Assembly (NCBI GenBank): GCA_910585045.1
Contig: CAJUCD010000002.1
Span: 140,009 to 204,008 of the forward strand
Direction: 5' to 3'
Length of the DNA stretch: 64,000 bases
From: an uncultured Bacilli bacterium
GTDB taxonomy: Bacteria > Bacillota_I > Bacilli_A > RF39 > UBA660
Below are positions 17,136 through 26,570 of the stretch, one piece after another. Position 1 is the first letter of the stretch. Each line of letters opens with the position of its first letter. Both the position numbers and the translations under genes were made by a program. Under the pieces are notes generated by a model, which saw only the letters and a program-made list of their open reading frames with translations, was not told the origin of the DNA and searched no databases.

Positions 17136-17215
17136 ATATACCTTCCTTTCATATCTATAATATATCTATTTTATTTTATGTGAAAAGGAGGGAAATGGTT
17201 ATGTTTTATGCCTAA

Positions 17216-17707
17216 TTATCCGAATTTTACAGTAATATACATATCAGATTTATATAAGTTTTGGATACTTCTAATAATGTTATTGGCAAGGGTAGTATCA
17301 TGATTTTTGCTAGCTATTGTAACTTTAATGTTTTTTTCACTGATACTTACATAAGAGTCTAATTTGAATTCTTCTTTAATTTGCTTTTCAATATTAGTTT
17401 TCATACTTTCATTTTTGTTAATGCTTTGGATTTCTTCGTAGGCTTTATTTTTTTCTTCTAATGAGGCTGTATCGTTTAATAATACTCCTTCTAATTCAGC
17501 CATTTTTGCTACTAGAGCTTCTTCATCTGCTACTCGTAGAGCCACTAATGTTTCGTTTTCGCTAATTACAACTTCAGTTTTATCATTATCAGTGGCACTA
17601 ACATTTAATGTGGAAAGTGTATCATCAGACATTGTGAGATAGTAAATACTTAAAACCATTATAAGAGAAAAAAGAGTTATAAACCATAAATTTTGTTTAT
17701 TAATCAT
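17216..17707 (-). CDS. spoIIIAH: SpoIIIAH-like channel protein
   Basis: A 163-residue protein: N-terminal membrane helix (INKQNLWFITLFSLIMVLSI), Asp/Glu-rich linker with a helical stretch (55-100), and a C-terminal ring-building (YscJ/FliF-like) domain around ISEKNIKVTIASKNHD. SpoIIIAH in the mother-cell membrane pairs with forespore SpoIIQ to form the feeding channel during engulfment. Here it stands alone, without the other spoIIIA genes, which must be elsewhere or absent. RBS GAAAGGA. Confidence 0.85.
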   Translation of the reverse strand: MINKQNLWFITLFSLIMVLSIYYLTMSDDTLSTLNVSATDNDKTEVVISENETLVALRVADEEALVAKMAELEGVLLNDTASLEEKNKAYEEIQSINKNESMKTNIEKQIKEEFKLDSYVSISEKNIKVTIASKNHDTTLANNIIRSIQNLYKSDMYITVKFG

Positions 17708-17805
17708 ATTATTATCCTTTCTTGCTTACTAAAATATATGTGCGTAATTGATATTTATGTTTATTATTTTGGATATTAATGATATAATTTATAGAGAGGT
17801 AAATT

Positions 17806-18567
17806 ATGTTAGATATTTTAGTTTATAGCTTTTTAATTTTTTTTATTTGTTCTTTTGTTGGTTATTTTATGGAAGTTTTATGGTGTTTTTTGGGGTCTAA
17901 AAAATTAGTAAATAGAGGTTTTTTATGTGGACCAGTAATTCCTATTTATGGGGTAGGAGCTCTTTTAATATTATTTACTTTACTTAGATATTATAGTGAT
18001 CCAGTTGTAGTGTTTGTTTTTGGTGTTATTATAACAAGTGCTTTAGAATATTTTACTTCTTTTCTTTTAGAAAAAATATTTCATAATAAGTGGTGGGATT
18101 ATAGTACTAATAAGTATAATATAAATGGCAGAATATGTCTTAAAAATTCTTTTGCTTTTGGAGTGCTTTCATTAGTTATTATTTATTTTGTAGCTCCATT
18201 ATTGTCATTGTTTTTTAAACTATTTAGCATTAAAACTTGGAGTATAATTGCTTTAGTACTTTTAATTATTTTGATTCTTGATATTATTTATTCAGTTGTT
18301 ATTGCTTATAATCTCAGAAACAGAATTATAATTGTAGAAGAACTTAAGAATGAGAAAATTGCCAAAATTCCAGTTATCTTAGAAAAACGACTTAGAGATT
18401 CTATTCAAGGATTTAAAGCATTTCCAGCTAGACTTTTAAGAGCGTTTCCGGATTTGGAGAAACAATATCATAATTTCTTTGATTTAATGGTGAAATATAG
18501 AGAGCAAGATAAGATACGTAAAAAAGAAAATAAATTAAAGAAGCAAAATAATAAGAAAAGTAAATAA
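17806..18567 (+). CDS. CmpB-type putative ABC transporter membrane protein
   Basis: A 253-residue polytopic protein with five to six transmembrane helices in the first 170 residues. It carries the family's signature start FFICSFVGYFMEVLWC and LVNRGFLCGPVIPIYGVGA, plus the WDYS segment (about 103). Members of this family (ABC_trans_CmpB) lack an ATPase of their own and are poorly understood. A Lys/Arg-rich cytoplasmic tail follows. RBS AGAGAGG before the ATG. Confidence 0.87.
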   Translation: MLDILVYSFLIFFICSFVGYFMEVLWCFLGSKKLVNRGFLCGPVIPIYGVGALLILFTLLRYYSDPVVVFVFGVIITSALEYFTSFLLEKIFHNKWWDYSTNKYNINGRICLKNSFAFGVLSLVIIYFVAPLLSLFFKLFSIKTWSIIALVLLIILILDIIYSVVIAYNLRNRIIIVEELKNEKIAKIPVILEKRLRDSIQGFKAFPARLLRAFPDLEKQYHNFFDLMVKYREQDKIRKKENKLKKQNNKKSK

Positions 18568-18588
18568 TAGTAGATTAATTATAAACTA

Positions 18589-18620
18589 ATAAAAGGAGAA
18601 ATAAAGGTTCTCTTTTTATA
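18589..18620 (+). terminator. Terminator before lepA
   Basis: AAAAGGAGA and TCTCTTTTT arms with T run. Confidence 0.65.
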
Positions 18621-18707
18621 TGTTTTAAAAAGTTTTTAATGAGAGCAAAATAAAAGTTTAGGCTTTAATCTTTTTTTCTATTTTGATATAATATATTTGG
18701 TGTTTAT

Positions 18708-20504
18708 ATGGAAACAAAAAATATTAGAAATTTTTCAATAATTGCACATATCGATCATGGTAAAAGTACTCTTGCTGATCGTATTTTAGAGTGCACAAAT
18801 GCTCTTGATAAAAGAGAAATGAAAGAGCAAATGCTTGATAGTATGGATTTGGAACGAGAAAGAGGAATTACAATTAAACTTAATGCTGTAGAACTTCATA
18901 CTAATTATAATGGTGAAGAATATGTTTTAAATTTAATTGATACTCCAGGACATGTCGATTTTTCTTATGAAGTTTCACGGAGTTTAGCAGCTTGTGAAGG
19001 AGCAATTTTAGTAGTAGATGCGGCTCAAGGGATAGAAGCTCAAACAATTGCTAATTTATATTTAGCACTAAGTAATGATTTAAAGATTATTCCAGTTATT
19101 AATAAAATAGATTTACCTAATGCTAATGTTCCTAAAGTTTTAGAAGAATTAAAAAGAGTTTTTGGCTTTGAAGAAGATGAAGTTGTACTTTGTAGTGGGA
19201 AAACAGGTGAAGGTGTTCCTACACTTATTGAAGAAATAATTAAAAGAATTCCAGCGCCAAATGTTGTTTCATCAGATAAAACTCAAGCTTTGATTTTTGA
19301 TAGTCGTTTTGATGCATATCGTGGAGTTATAGCATTAGTTAAAATTGTAAGTGGGCAGTTAAGAGTTAAAGACAAAATTAAAATGATGGCAACAAATTCT
19401 AGTTTTGAAATTGTAGAATTGGGAGTTAGTACGCCTAAAGAAGTAAAAAGAGATGTTTTGAATGTTGGTGAAGTTGGTTATGTGTGTGCTAGCATTAAAG
19501 ATATTTCGAAAGTTAATGTTGGAGATACTATAACTTTAAATGATAATCCAGCTTTAGAACCGATAAAAGGATATCAACCAATGAAACCAATGGTTTATTC
19601 TGGTTTGTTTCCAGTAGAACCTAATCAATTTGAGGCTTTAAAAGAAGCTTTAAATAAGCTTAAACTTAATGATGCAGCTTTAGCTTTTGAAGCAGAGACA
19701 TCTGATGCATTAGGGTTTGGTTTTAGGACAGGTTTTCTAGGTCTTTTACATATGGATGTTATTATGACTCGAATAGAAAGAGAATTTGGAATTAATATTA
19801 TTGCGACAAGTCCTAGTGTTATTTATGAAGTAACATTAACAAATGGTGAATTATTGTTGATTGATAGTCCTAATAAAATGCCAGATAGAGCTTTAATTAA
19901 TACAATTAAAGAACCATTTATTTATACTAATATAATTGTTCCTAGTGAATATATTGGACCAATTATGGAACTATGTCAAGATAAAAGAGGTGTTTATAAA
20001 TCAATGGAATATATTGATGAGGCCAGAGTTAATATTCATTATGAGATACCTTTATCAGAGATTGTTTATGATTTTTTTGATAAGTTAAAAAGCTATACTA
20101 AAGGATATGCTTCTTTTGATTATGAAATTTGTGGATATAGAGAATCTAGTTTGGTTAAAATGGATATTTTGTTAAATGGTTCAACTGTTGATGCTTTATC
20201 AGTTGTGGTTCATAAAGATTTTGCTTATAGTAGAGGAAGAAGTATAGTTAAAAAATTAAAAGAATTAATTCCTAGACAAATGTTTGAACTACCTATACAA
20301 GCTAGTGTTGGTTCTAAAGTAATTGCAAGAGAAACTATTAGTGCTATGCGAAAAAATGTACTTGCTAAATGTTATGGTGGAGATATATCTCGAAAGCGTA
20401 AACTTTTAGAGAAACAAAAAGAAGGTAAAAAGAAAATGAAAATGGTGGGAAGTGTAGAAGTTCCTCAAGAAGCCTTTTTAGCAGTATTAAGTGGGGAGGA
20501 GTAA
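18708..20504 (+). CDS. lepA: Elongation factor 4 (LepA)
   Basis: Translational GTPase that binds ribosomes and affects initiation and back-translocation. G1 is AHIDHGKS at residues 14-21, G2 RGIT, G3 DTPGH, G4 NKID; the C-terminal LepA-specific domain includes [20 protein letters not shown]. The 598-residue length is usual. RBS is weak (GGTG). The next gene's ribosome site lies in its last codons, so the two are co-translated. Confidence 0.98.
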   Translation: METKNIRNFSIIAHIDHGKSTLADRILECTNALDKREMKEQMLDSMDLERERGITIKLNAVELHTNYNGEEYVLNLIDTPGHVDFSYEVSRSLAACEGAILVVDAAQGIEAQTIANLYLALSNDLKIIPVINKIDLPNANVPKVLEELKRVFGFEEDEVVLCSGKTGEGVPTLIEEIIKRIPAPNVVSSDKTQALIFDSRFDAYRGVIALVKIVSGQLRVKDKIKMMATNSSFEIVELGVSTPKEVKRDVLNVGEVGYVCASIKDISKVNVGDTITLNDNPALEPIKGYQPMKPMVYSGLFPVEPNQFEALKEALNKLKLNDAALAFEAETSDALGFGFRTGFLGLLHMDVIMTRIEREFGINIIATSPSVIYEVTLTNGELLLIDSPNKMPDRALINTIKEPFIYTNIIVPSEYIGPIMELCQDKRGVYKSMEYIDEARVNIHYEIPLSEIVYDFFDKLKSYTKGYASFDYEICGYRESSLVKMDILLNGSTVDALSVVVHKDFAYSRGRSIVKKLKELIPRQMFELPIQASVGSKVIARETISAMRKNVLAKCYGGDISRKRKLLEKQKEGKKKMKMVGSVEVPQEAFLAVLSGEE

Positions 20505-20505
20505 A

Positions 20506-21099
20506 ATGGCATCTAAAGAAGAAAAAATAATTTTAGTGGTACATACATTTTTGAATAATCCGAACTGTACCCTTAAATCTTTAGCTATGTTGCCTGCTCT
20601 AGATGGTATATCAGCATCATCAATTCAAAGATATTTAAATGACCCTTTAGTGGAAACCATTTTTGGCGAAGATACTCATAGAAGAATTAAAGAAACTTTA
20701 AGACTAAAAGGAATAGAGGCTAAAAGAAAAGGGGGACTAACAAGTTTTCGCAATAATAATGTAATTAAAGGTGAAAATAGTTTATTTGTTGGTTCAGAAA
20801 AAGTTCAACCTGGTGAGGATAATGTTGCAAGGAAAATTAGGCATATACTTATTTTTGGCCAGTTATTTTTGAGTAATCCAAAGGCTTCTTTACAAGATAT
20901 TGCTGATATGTATAATGAAGCTAATCCTGACCAAGAACCTGTAACTAGAGATTATGTGTATGATTGTCTTAGCGAACATGAAAAGTATGATATTTTTAGT
21001 GAAAATATAACGAAGCAACTTTCAATACAATTAGAACAAAGAAGAATTTTAGGTAACATAAATGGAGCATTAGCAACTAATAGTAGTAGAGGTAAGTAA
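20506..21099 (+). CDS. Tandem HTH protein resembling two fused SpoIIID domains
   Basis: 197 residues containing two similar units, about 4-75 (KIILVVHTFLNNPNCTLKSL, SASSIQRYLNDP, IKETLRLKGIEAKRKGG) and about 105-185 (HILIFGQLFLSNPKASLQDI, TRDYVYDCLSE). Each has the layout of SpoIIID: an HTH with TL..IA and S..SI..YL, then a helical tail with a basic end. SpoIIID is a single-copy mother-cell regulator of about 90 residues, so a duplicated version is unusual. The first unit keeps the basic KRKGG end; the second lacks it. Starts two bases after lepA. Family call is by motif resemblance only. Confidence 0.55.
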   Translation: MASKEEKIILVVHTFLNNPNCTLKSLAMLPALDGISASSIQRYLNDPLVETIFGEDTHRRIKETLRLKGIEAKRKGGLTSFRNNNVIKGENSLFVGSEKVQPGEDNVARKIRHILIFGQLFLSNPKASLQDIADMYNEANPDQEPVTRDYVYDCLSEHEKYDIFSENITKQLSIQLEQRRILGNINGALATNSSRGK

Positions 21100-21101
21100 A
21101 A

Positions 21102-22193
21102 ATGGATAAAATTAAATCTGTATATATTCATATTCCTTTTTGTAATAGTATTTGTTCTTATTGTGATTTTTGTAAGGTTGTTTATAATGATGATTGGATT
21201 AAACCATATTTTGCACGTATGAGTGAAGAAATAGAAAATGCTTATATGGGAGAAGAAATAGAGACTTTATATATAGGTGGAGGTACTCCTAGCTGTTTAA
21301 GCTTAGAGGAATTAAAAACTTTATTTAAGGTTTTAGAAAAATTTAGAAAAAGTGCTAATATTGAATTTACTGTAGAATGTAATGTTAAAGATTTAGAGCA
21401 AGAAAAGCTAGAATTCTTATATAAAAATGGTGTAAATCGTCTTAGTATTGGAATAGAATCTTTTAATAAAGAAAAACTTAAATTTATGAATAGAGAGGCA
21501 GATTTTAAAGATACAAAAAGAAAAATTGAACTTGCACGCAAAATAGGATTTAAAAATATTAATCTTGATTTAATGTATGCTATACCTGGAGAAAATGTTA
21601 AAGTTACAAAAAGTGATTTGCGATCTATATTAAAACTTAAACCAGAGCATATAAGTACTTATAGCTTGATAATTGAGAAAAATACATTAGTCGGCTTAAA
21701 TAAAATAAAGCCAATAGAGGAAGAAAGAGACCTTAAAATGTATGATACTATATGTAAAATGCTTACAAAAGCGGGCTATGAACATTATGAAGTGTCAAAT
21801 TTTTCTCGAAAAGGTTTTGAATCTAAACATAATTTAACTTATTGGGATAATAAAGAATATTATGGATTTGGAGTAGGTGCAAGTGGTTATGTGGCAGCGG
21901 TTAGATATGAAAATACTAAAAGTTTAACGGAATATTTAAAAGGTAATTTTGTTAGCTCTAAAGCTTTAATGAGTAAAGTTGATAATATGGAAAATGAACT
22001 TATTTTAGGTTTTAGAAAGCTAAAAGGAATTAATTTAGAAAAATTCTTTGATAAATTTGAAGAAAATATGCAAAATATTTTTCCTATTAAGCCTTTAATA
22101 AAAAATGGTGATTTGATATATAAAGATGGTTATGTATATATAAATCCTAAAAAGTTATATGTAATGAATGAAATACTTATTAAACTTATTTAA
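21102..22193 (+). CDS. hemW: HemW-like radical SAM protein
   Basis: Oxygen-independent coproporphyrinogen oxidase-like protein (heme chaperone HemW family), 363 residues. IHIPFCNSICSYCDFCK at residues 9-25 has the C-x3-C-x2-C iron-sulfur site, followed by TLYIGGGTPSCL and the EV.NF motif around YEHYEVSNFSRKG. In HemW the motif is C-x3-C-x2-C-x-C; this protein has CSYCDFC and so fits. No heme biosynthesis is visible in the window. It follows the SpoIIID-like gene by two bases; lepA-hemW linkage is common. Confidence 0.92.
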   Translation: MDKIKSVYIHIPFCNSICSYCDFCKVVYNDDWIKPYFARMSEEIENAYMGEEIETLYIGGGTPSCLSLEELKTLFKVLEKFRKSANIEFTVECNVKDLEQEKLEFLYKNGVNRLSIGIESFNKEKLKFMNREADFKDTKRKIELARKIGFKNINLDLMYAIPGENVKVTKSDLRSILKLKPEHISTYSLIIEKNTLVGLNKIKPIEEERDLKMYDTICKMLTKAGYEHYEVSNFSRKGFESKHNLTYWDNKEYYGFGVGASGYVAAVRYENTKSLTEYLKGNFVSSKALMSKVDNMENELILGFRKLKGINLEKFFDKFEENMQNIFPIKPLIKNGDLIYKDGYVYINPKKLYVMNEILIKLI

Positions 22194-22216
22194 GAAAAGC
22201 ATAGTCTTTTCTTTTT
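22192..22216 (+). terminator. Terminator after hemW
   Basis: AAGAAAAG, six-base loop, CTTTTCTT, then TTTT. Confidence 0.8.
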
Positions 22217-22243
22217 TGTTTATAATAATTTTAGGTGGATAAA

Positions 22244-22639
22244 ATGTTAAAAGAACTAAAAATTTTAAATGGAGAGCTATCTTTAGAATTTGATAGTTTA
22301 AATACTATATATACAGTTAATTTATCTAATGATGATAATATGCTTTTGTTAGAATATAAAATAGATGAAAATGATAATATTTCGATTAAAGGCAATAATT
22401 TAATTGAAGGTAAAAATGAAGTTGTTATAACAGTTTATAATGATAAGAATAGTACAAGTTATTATTTAGAGGTTTATAAGGATAGTAGTACAAATGTAGT
22501 ATTAAATACTAGCAAAGAGGTTGGGATAAATGTTGCTAAAACAGAGATGCCAGATTATGTAGTTCCTTCTATTGCGGTAGTTTGTTTTTTAACGATTTTA
22601 TTTTTATTTGTTCTTTTATTTAAAAAAAGTAAAAAATAA
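22244..22639 (+). CDS. Cadherin-like beta-sandwich protein with C-terminal membrane anchor
   Basis: A 131-residue protein. Residues 1-95 resemble the cadherin-like beta-sandwich repeats found in Firmicutes surface proteins (ELKILNGELSLEFDSLNTIY, then the ISIKGNNLIEGKNEVVITVY stretch). Residues 105-127 are one transmembrane helix followed by KKSKK. There is no obvious N-terminal signal, so it is a tail-anchored or N-out protein with the fold outside. I start at ATG 22244 with AGGTGG six bases upstream. Function unknown. Confidence 0.75.
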   Translation: MLKELKILNGELSLEFDSLNTIYTVNLSNDDNMLLLEYKIDENDNISIKGNNLIEGKNEVVITVYNDKNSTSYYLEVYKDSSTNVVLNTSKEVGINVAKTEMPDYVVPSIAVVCFLTILFLFVLLFKKSKK

Positions 22640-22721
22640 TTATTTTATTATTTTTGGGAGATTAATCATTTAAAATTAGAGTGTAGATTTATACAAAATT
22701 AAAAGGATTTCATTATTTTTG

Positions 22722-22748
22722 AACAGATTTTAAAAAATCTGTTTTTTG
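22722..22748 (+). terminator. Terminator upstream of comEA
   Basis: AACAGATTT and AAATCTGTT arms with TTTT tail. The stretch 22640-22720 shows no other gene. Confidence 0.8.
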
Positions 22749-22795
22749 CGTTAGTAAAAAAACTTTGTTACAATGCAAGTGGAAAGGAGGTATAT

Positions 22796-23503
22796 ATGCA
22801 AGATGTTATTTGTTTCATAAAAAGAAATGTTCGTGATATTTTTTTATTTAGTCTTATTTTAATAGTTTTGGGTTTAGTTTTATATAAGTTTTATTTTACA
22901 AGTTCACAAAATGAATTAGATAGTTCTTTGGTTGTAGCCTTAAATAATGAAGAAGAAGTTTTAAAAGAGAATCTAGAAGAAAAGAAAGCTTTTAATGTTG
23001 ATGTTAAAGGAGCAGTAAAAAAACCTGGAGTATATATGGTGGCAGAGGAAGCTATTGTAAATGATGTAATAAACTTGGCAGGTGGATTTAATAGTAATGC
23101 TTATAAAAATGGAATAAATCTTAGTAAAAGAGTTAATGATGAAATGGTAATTTATGTTTATACAAAAACAGAAATAAAGAATAAAGATAATGTTGTTACA
23201 GTAGAAAGTGTAAATGATACATGTAAGACTCCAGATTATAGTATTTGTGAATGTATAGATAAAAAAGAAAGTATTATCGAAAATGGCAATAATGAAGGAG
23301 AAAACAGTACTAATATTATAAATATTAATACTGCTAATGCAGAACAACTTACTAGTTTAACAGGCATTGGTGAGGCTAAAGCAAAAGCTATAATTGAATA
23401 TAGGAATGTTAATGGTGCTTTTAAAAGTATAGATGATATTATGGAAGTGTCTGGTATAGGAGAATCTGTTTTTGTTAAGATTAAAGATCATATTACAATC
23501 TAA
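22796..23503 (+). CDS. comEA: Competence protein ComEA (DNA receptor)
   Basis: 235 residues: N-terminal membrane helix (about 15-35), an SLBB domain (about 62-118, VDVKGAVKKPGVYMV), a Ser/Cys/Asn-rich linker, and a C-terminal double helix-hairpin-helix (NINTANAEQLTSLTGIGEAK, then I.YR..NGAFKSIDDIMEV). ComEA binds incoming double-stranded DNA outside the membrane and feeds it to ComEC. The linker has three Cys. RBS AAAGGAGG. comEC overlaps its end by 32 bases. Confidence 0.95.
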   Translation: MQDVICFIKRNVRDIFLFSLILIVLGLVLYKFYFTSSQNELDSSLVVALNNEEEVLKENLEEKKAFNVDVKGAVKKPGVYMVAEEAIVNDVINLAGGFNSNAYKNGINLSKRVNDEMVIYVYTKTEIKNKDNVVTVESVNDTCKTPDYSICECIDKKESIIENGNNEGENSTNIININTANAEQLTSLTGIGEAKAKAIIEYRNVNGAFKSIDDIMEVSGIGESVFVKIKDHITI

Positions 23504-25547
23504 AAAATTTATTGTTTTTAGTATATTATTTATTTTGACATATGTTCTTTTTTTTACAAAAGTAGTTAAATATAATTCTAAATATAGTGATAAAACTAAA
23601 AATGTTTCAGGTATAGTTATAGATTTTAATATTGATGGAGACAAGTTAAATCTTTTAATAAAGGCACAAGAAAAAGTAAAATGTACTTATTATATTAAAG
23701 ATGAAAAGGAAAAAGATTATTTAGTAAATAATTTATTTTTAGGGACTTTAGTTTATTTAGAAGGGAATTTTAGTGTTCCAAATAATAATACTATACCTAA
23801 TACTTTTAATTATAAAAAATATTTATATAATAAGAAAATATATAAAATTATAGAAATAGATAAAATAATACTTGATAATTCTAAAATAGATATGTGGAAT
23901 GATATTAAAAATAATATCTTTAAAAAACTTAAAAATTATAGTTCTTTTAATTATTTGCAAGCTTTTATTTTAGGAGATAATAGTTATATTGCTGATGATG
24001 TTTATGAGATTTATCGAAGTAATGGAGTAACTCATTTATTTGCTGTATCTGGTATGCATGTTAGTATTTTAGTAGGTTTTATAATTTATATTTTAAATAA
24101 GTTTAAAATAAAAGATATACTTATTAATGTTATAGTGATATTATTTTTAAGCTTTTTTATGTTTTTAACTGGTTTTAGCGCTTCAGTAATAAGAGCTGGT
24201 TTGTTATATATATTTTTATTGATAAATAAGAAAATTGGTTTAAATTTAAATACTCTAATAGTATTATATTTAGTTTTGTTTATATTATTATTGATAAATC
24301 CGTTTTATGTGTTTGATTTGGGATTTATTTATTCTTTTATGACTGCGTTTGGTTTAATTATTTTTAATAAAAAGATTCAGGGTGGTTATATAAAAAAAAT
24401 AATGTTAGTTAGCACTATTGCATTTATGTTTAGTTTACCGATTACATTATATAATTTTTATGAATTTAATTTACTTACTATTTTAAATAATATTATAATT
24501 GTTCCTTTTGTTAGTATTGGACTTTTTCCTTTAGCTTTAATAACTTTTATTTTTCCTTTTTTAGATATTTTATTAGTGTATGGAATAAAGATTTTGGAAT
24601 TTATAAATAGTACTTTAAATGTTTTTAGTATAAATATAATTGTAGCAAAAATAAATATTGTCTTTATTTTTATTTATTATATTGGAGTATATTTAATATA
24701 TAAAAAGGGATATAGATACATTGGACTTTTGGTTTTGTTAGTTTTTATATTTAAGTTAGTTCCTTTTTTAGATAATAATAATTATGTTTATTATTTAGAT
24801 GTGGGGCAAGGTGATGCTTCTTTAATTATAACTGAAAATCGAAAAGATATTGTAATGATAGATACAGGTGGAAAAATTGATTTTCAAAAAAAGGATTGGC
24901 AAAAAAGAAATAAAGAGTTTAATTTAGCAGATAATATTATTACTTTTTTGAAAAGTTTAGGTATTAATACAGTGGATTTGTTAGTTATTACGCATGGTGA
25001 TAAAGATCATTTGGGATATGCTAAGGATATTCTGAAAAGTATTAATATCAAAGCTTTAATGTTAAATAATAATCAGGATAATAGTTTAGAAAAACAACTT
25101 AGACAAAATGTTAAAATATCTTGTAAAAATATATATCAAGGTAAATATGTAAATATAAATAATATAAATGATTATATAGGTAGTGATGAAAATGATAGCT
25201 CATTAGTGTTAAATGTAACTTTGGATAATAAAAATTTTTTGTTTATGGGCGATGCACCTAAAAAGGTTGAACAACATATTTTGAAAAAATATAAATTTAA
25301 GCCATCCATTTTAAAATTGGGCCATCATGGGTCAAACACAAGTAGTGATTTTAATTTTTTGAATAGTTATAAACCAAAGTATGCAATTATTTCTGCGGGT
25401 AGAAATAATAGATATAATCATCCTGCAAAGGAGACTGTTGATGCTTTGAATAAATTAAAGATTGATTATTTTAATACGCAAACTTGTGGTACTATTAAAT
25501 TTATTTTTAGAAGGAATGAAGAAAAAATTATTTTTTATACTCCTTAA
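23472..25547 (+). CDS. comEC: Competence DNA channel ComEC
   Basis: A 691-residue polytopic membrane protein for uptake of single-stranded DNA. It has the competence domain (HLFAVSGMHVSILVGF at about residue 190), many membrane helices to about 430, and a C-terminal metallo-beta-lactamase-like domain (DVGQGDA near 443, THGDKDHLGY near 507, KLGHHGSNTS near 615) thought to degrade the non-transported strand. Start TTG at 23472 has AGGAGA seven bases before it and lies within comEA, giving coupling. All catalytic His/Asp of the nuclease-like domain appear present. Confidence 0.94.
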   Translation: MLRLKIILQSKKFIVFSILFILTYVLFFTKVVKYNSKYSDKTKNVSGIVIDFNIDGDKLNLLIKAQEKVKCTYYIKDEKEKDYLVNNLFLGTLVYLEGNFSVPNNNTIPNTFNYKKYLYNKKIYKIIEIDKIILDNSKIDMWNDIKNNIFKKLKNYSSFNYLQAFILGDNSYIADDVYEIYRSNGVTHLFAVSGMHVSILVGFIIYILNKFKIKDILINVIVILFLSFFMFLTGFSASVIRAGLLYIFLLINKKIGLNLNTLIVLYLVLFILLLINPFYVFDLGFIYSFMTAFGLIIFNKKIQGGYIKKIMLVSTIAFMFSLPITLYNFYEFNLLTILNNIIIVPFVSIGLFPLALITFIFPFLDILLVYGIKILEFINSTLNVFSINIIVAKINIVFIFIYYIGVYLIYKKGYRYIGLLVLLVFIFKLVPFLDNNNYVYYLDVGQGDASLIITENRKDIVMIDTGGKIDFQKKDWQKRNKEFNLADNIITFLKSLGINTVDLLVITHGDKDHLGYAKDILKSINIKALMLNNNQDNSLEKQLRQNVKISCKNIYQGKYVNINNINDYIGSDENDSSLVLNVTLDNKNFLFMGDAPKKVEQHILKKYKFKPSILKLGHHGSNTSSDFNFLNSYKPKYAIISAGRNNRYNHPAKETVDALNKLKIDYFNTQTCGTIKFIFRRNEEKIIFYTP

Positions 25548-25593
25548 GCTATATCTTTTTCTAAACCCATGTTATAATAAGAGAGTGGTAATT

Positions 25594-26535
25594 ATGAAAA
25601 TATATTTGATTTATGGTGAGAGTTATTTATTAATTAATGAAAAAATAGGAGAAATAGTAAAAGATAATAAGAATATTTCGACTTTTGATTTAAGTGTAAA
25701 TACTTTAGAAGATGTTATTTTAGAGGCTGGATATTTTTCAATGTTTATGGAAGAAAAATATGTAATTGTTAAGAATGCAAATTTTTTTGGTAGTGGTAAA
25801 TTAAAAGATAGCGATAGTGATTTACTATTAAGTTATTTGGAACAACCAAATGCAAATACAACTGTTATTTTTATTTGTAATGAAAAAGTAGATGCTAGAA
25901 AAAAAATTACAAAAGTTATAAAAGAAAAATATACTTTCGTTAATATTGTTCCTCTAAAAGCATATGAAATAGAGAATAGAGTTGGAGATTTCTTTAAAAA
26001 ACATGGATATAAATATGATAATGAAACTCTGAAATATATTGTTGTGAATTGCTTGAATAATTATGATTTATCCATGATGGAAGCCGAGAAAATTATTTTA
26101 TATTATAGTGAATCTAAGCAAATAAACTATAATGATGTAATTAATATAGTTGCAAAGACTTTAAATACTAATAATTTTTTGTTTGTAGATTCTTTAGTGG
26201 AAAATGATTTAGAAAAAAGTTTGCAATTATTTAATGATTTAAAATTGATGAAGGTTGAACCTACTGTTTTATTATCGTTAATTGCACGTGATTTTAGAAT
26301 TATGTATAATGTTAAGTCTTTACTTTTAAAAAATAAAAGAGAGTATGAAATAATGAATGATATAGGCCTTATGGATTGGCAATTAGAAAAATATTTAAAG
26401 AAAACTTTTCCTTATAAATTAAAAGAGTTAGAAAGTATACTGCTTAAACTAGCTAATTTAGATTTAGAGATTAAATCAGGGAAAATAGATAGATTTACAG
26501 GTTTGGAATTATTTATTTTAGATATTTGTGAATAA
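25594..26535 (+). CDS. holA: DNA polymerase III delta subunit
   Basis: A 313-residue clamp-loader subunit that opens the beta sliding clamp. N-terminal AAA-like domain begins IYLIYGESYLLINEKI; the central part has PLKAYEIENRV and the C-terminal collar domain ends with LKLANLDLEIKSGK. comEC followed by holA is the Bacillus order. The longer open frame from 25462 overlaps comEC; ATG 25594 is preferred because GAGAGTGG lies before it. Confidence 0.93.
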   Translation: MKIYLIYGESYLLINEKIGEIVKDNKNISTFDLSVNTLEDVILEAGYFSMFMEEKYVIVKNANFFGSGKLKDSDSDLLLSYLEQPNANTTVIFICNEKVDARKKITKVIKEKYTFVNIVPLKAYEIENRVGDFFKKHGYKYDNETLKYIVVNCLNNYDLSMMEAEKIILYYSESKQINYNDVINIVAKTLNTNNFLFVDSLVENDLEKSLQLFNDLKLMKVEPTVLLSLIARDFRIMYNVKSLLLKNKREYEIMNDIGLMDWQLEKYLKKTFPYKLKELESILLKLANLDLEIKSGKIDRFTGLELFILDICE

Positions 26536-26536
26536 A

Positions 26537-26570
26537 AAAGCTGATTAATTTTTTAAACCAGCTTTTATTT
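26537..26570. terminator. Bidirectional terminator between holA and rnhC
   Basis: AAAAGCTG and CAGCTTTT arms around an AT-rich loop; T runs on both strands. Confidence 0.75.

Noticed and set aside
22973..23347. Long minus-strand frame inside comEA
   Set aside because: Ile/Phe/Cys/Tyr-rich translation typical of antisense of an AT-rich gene; no ribosome site and comEA itself is certain.
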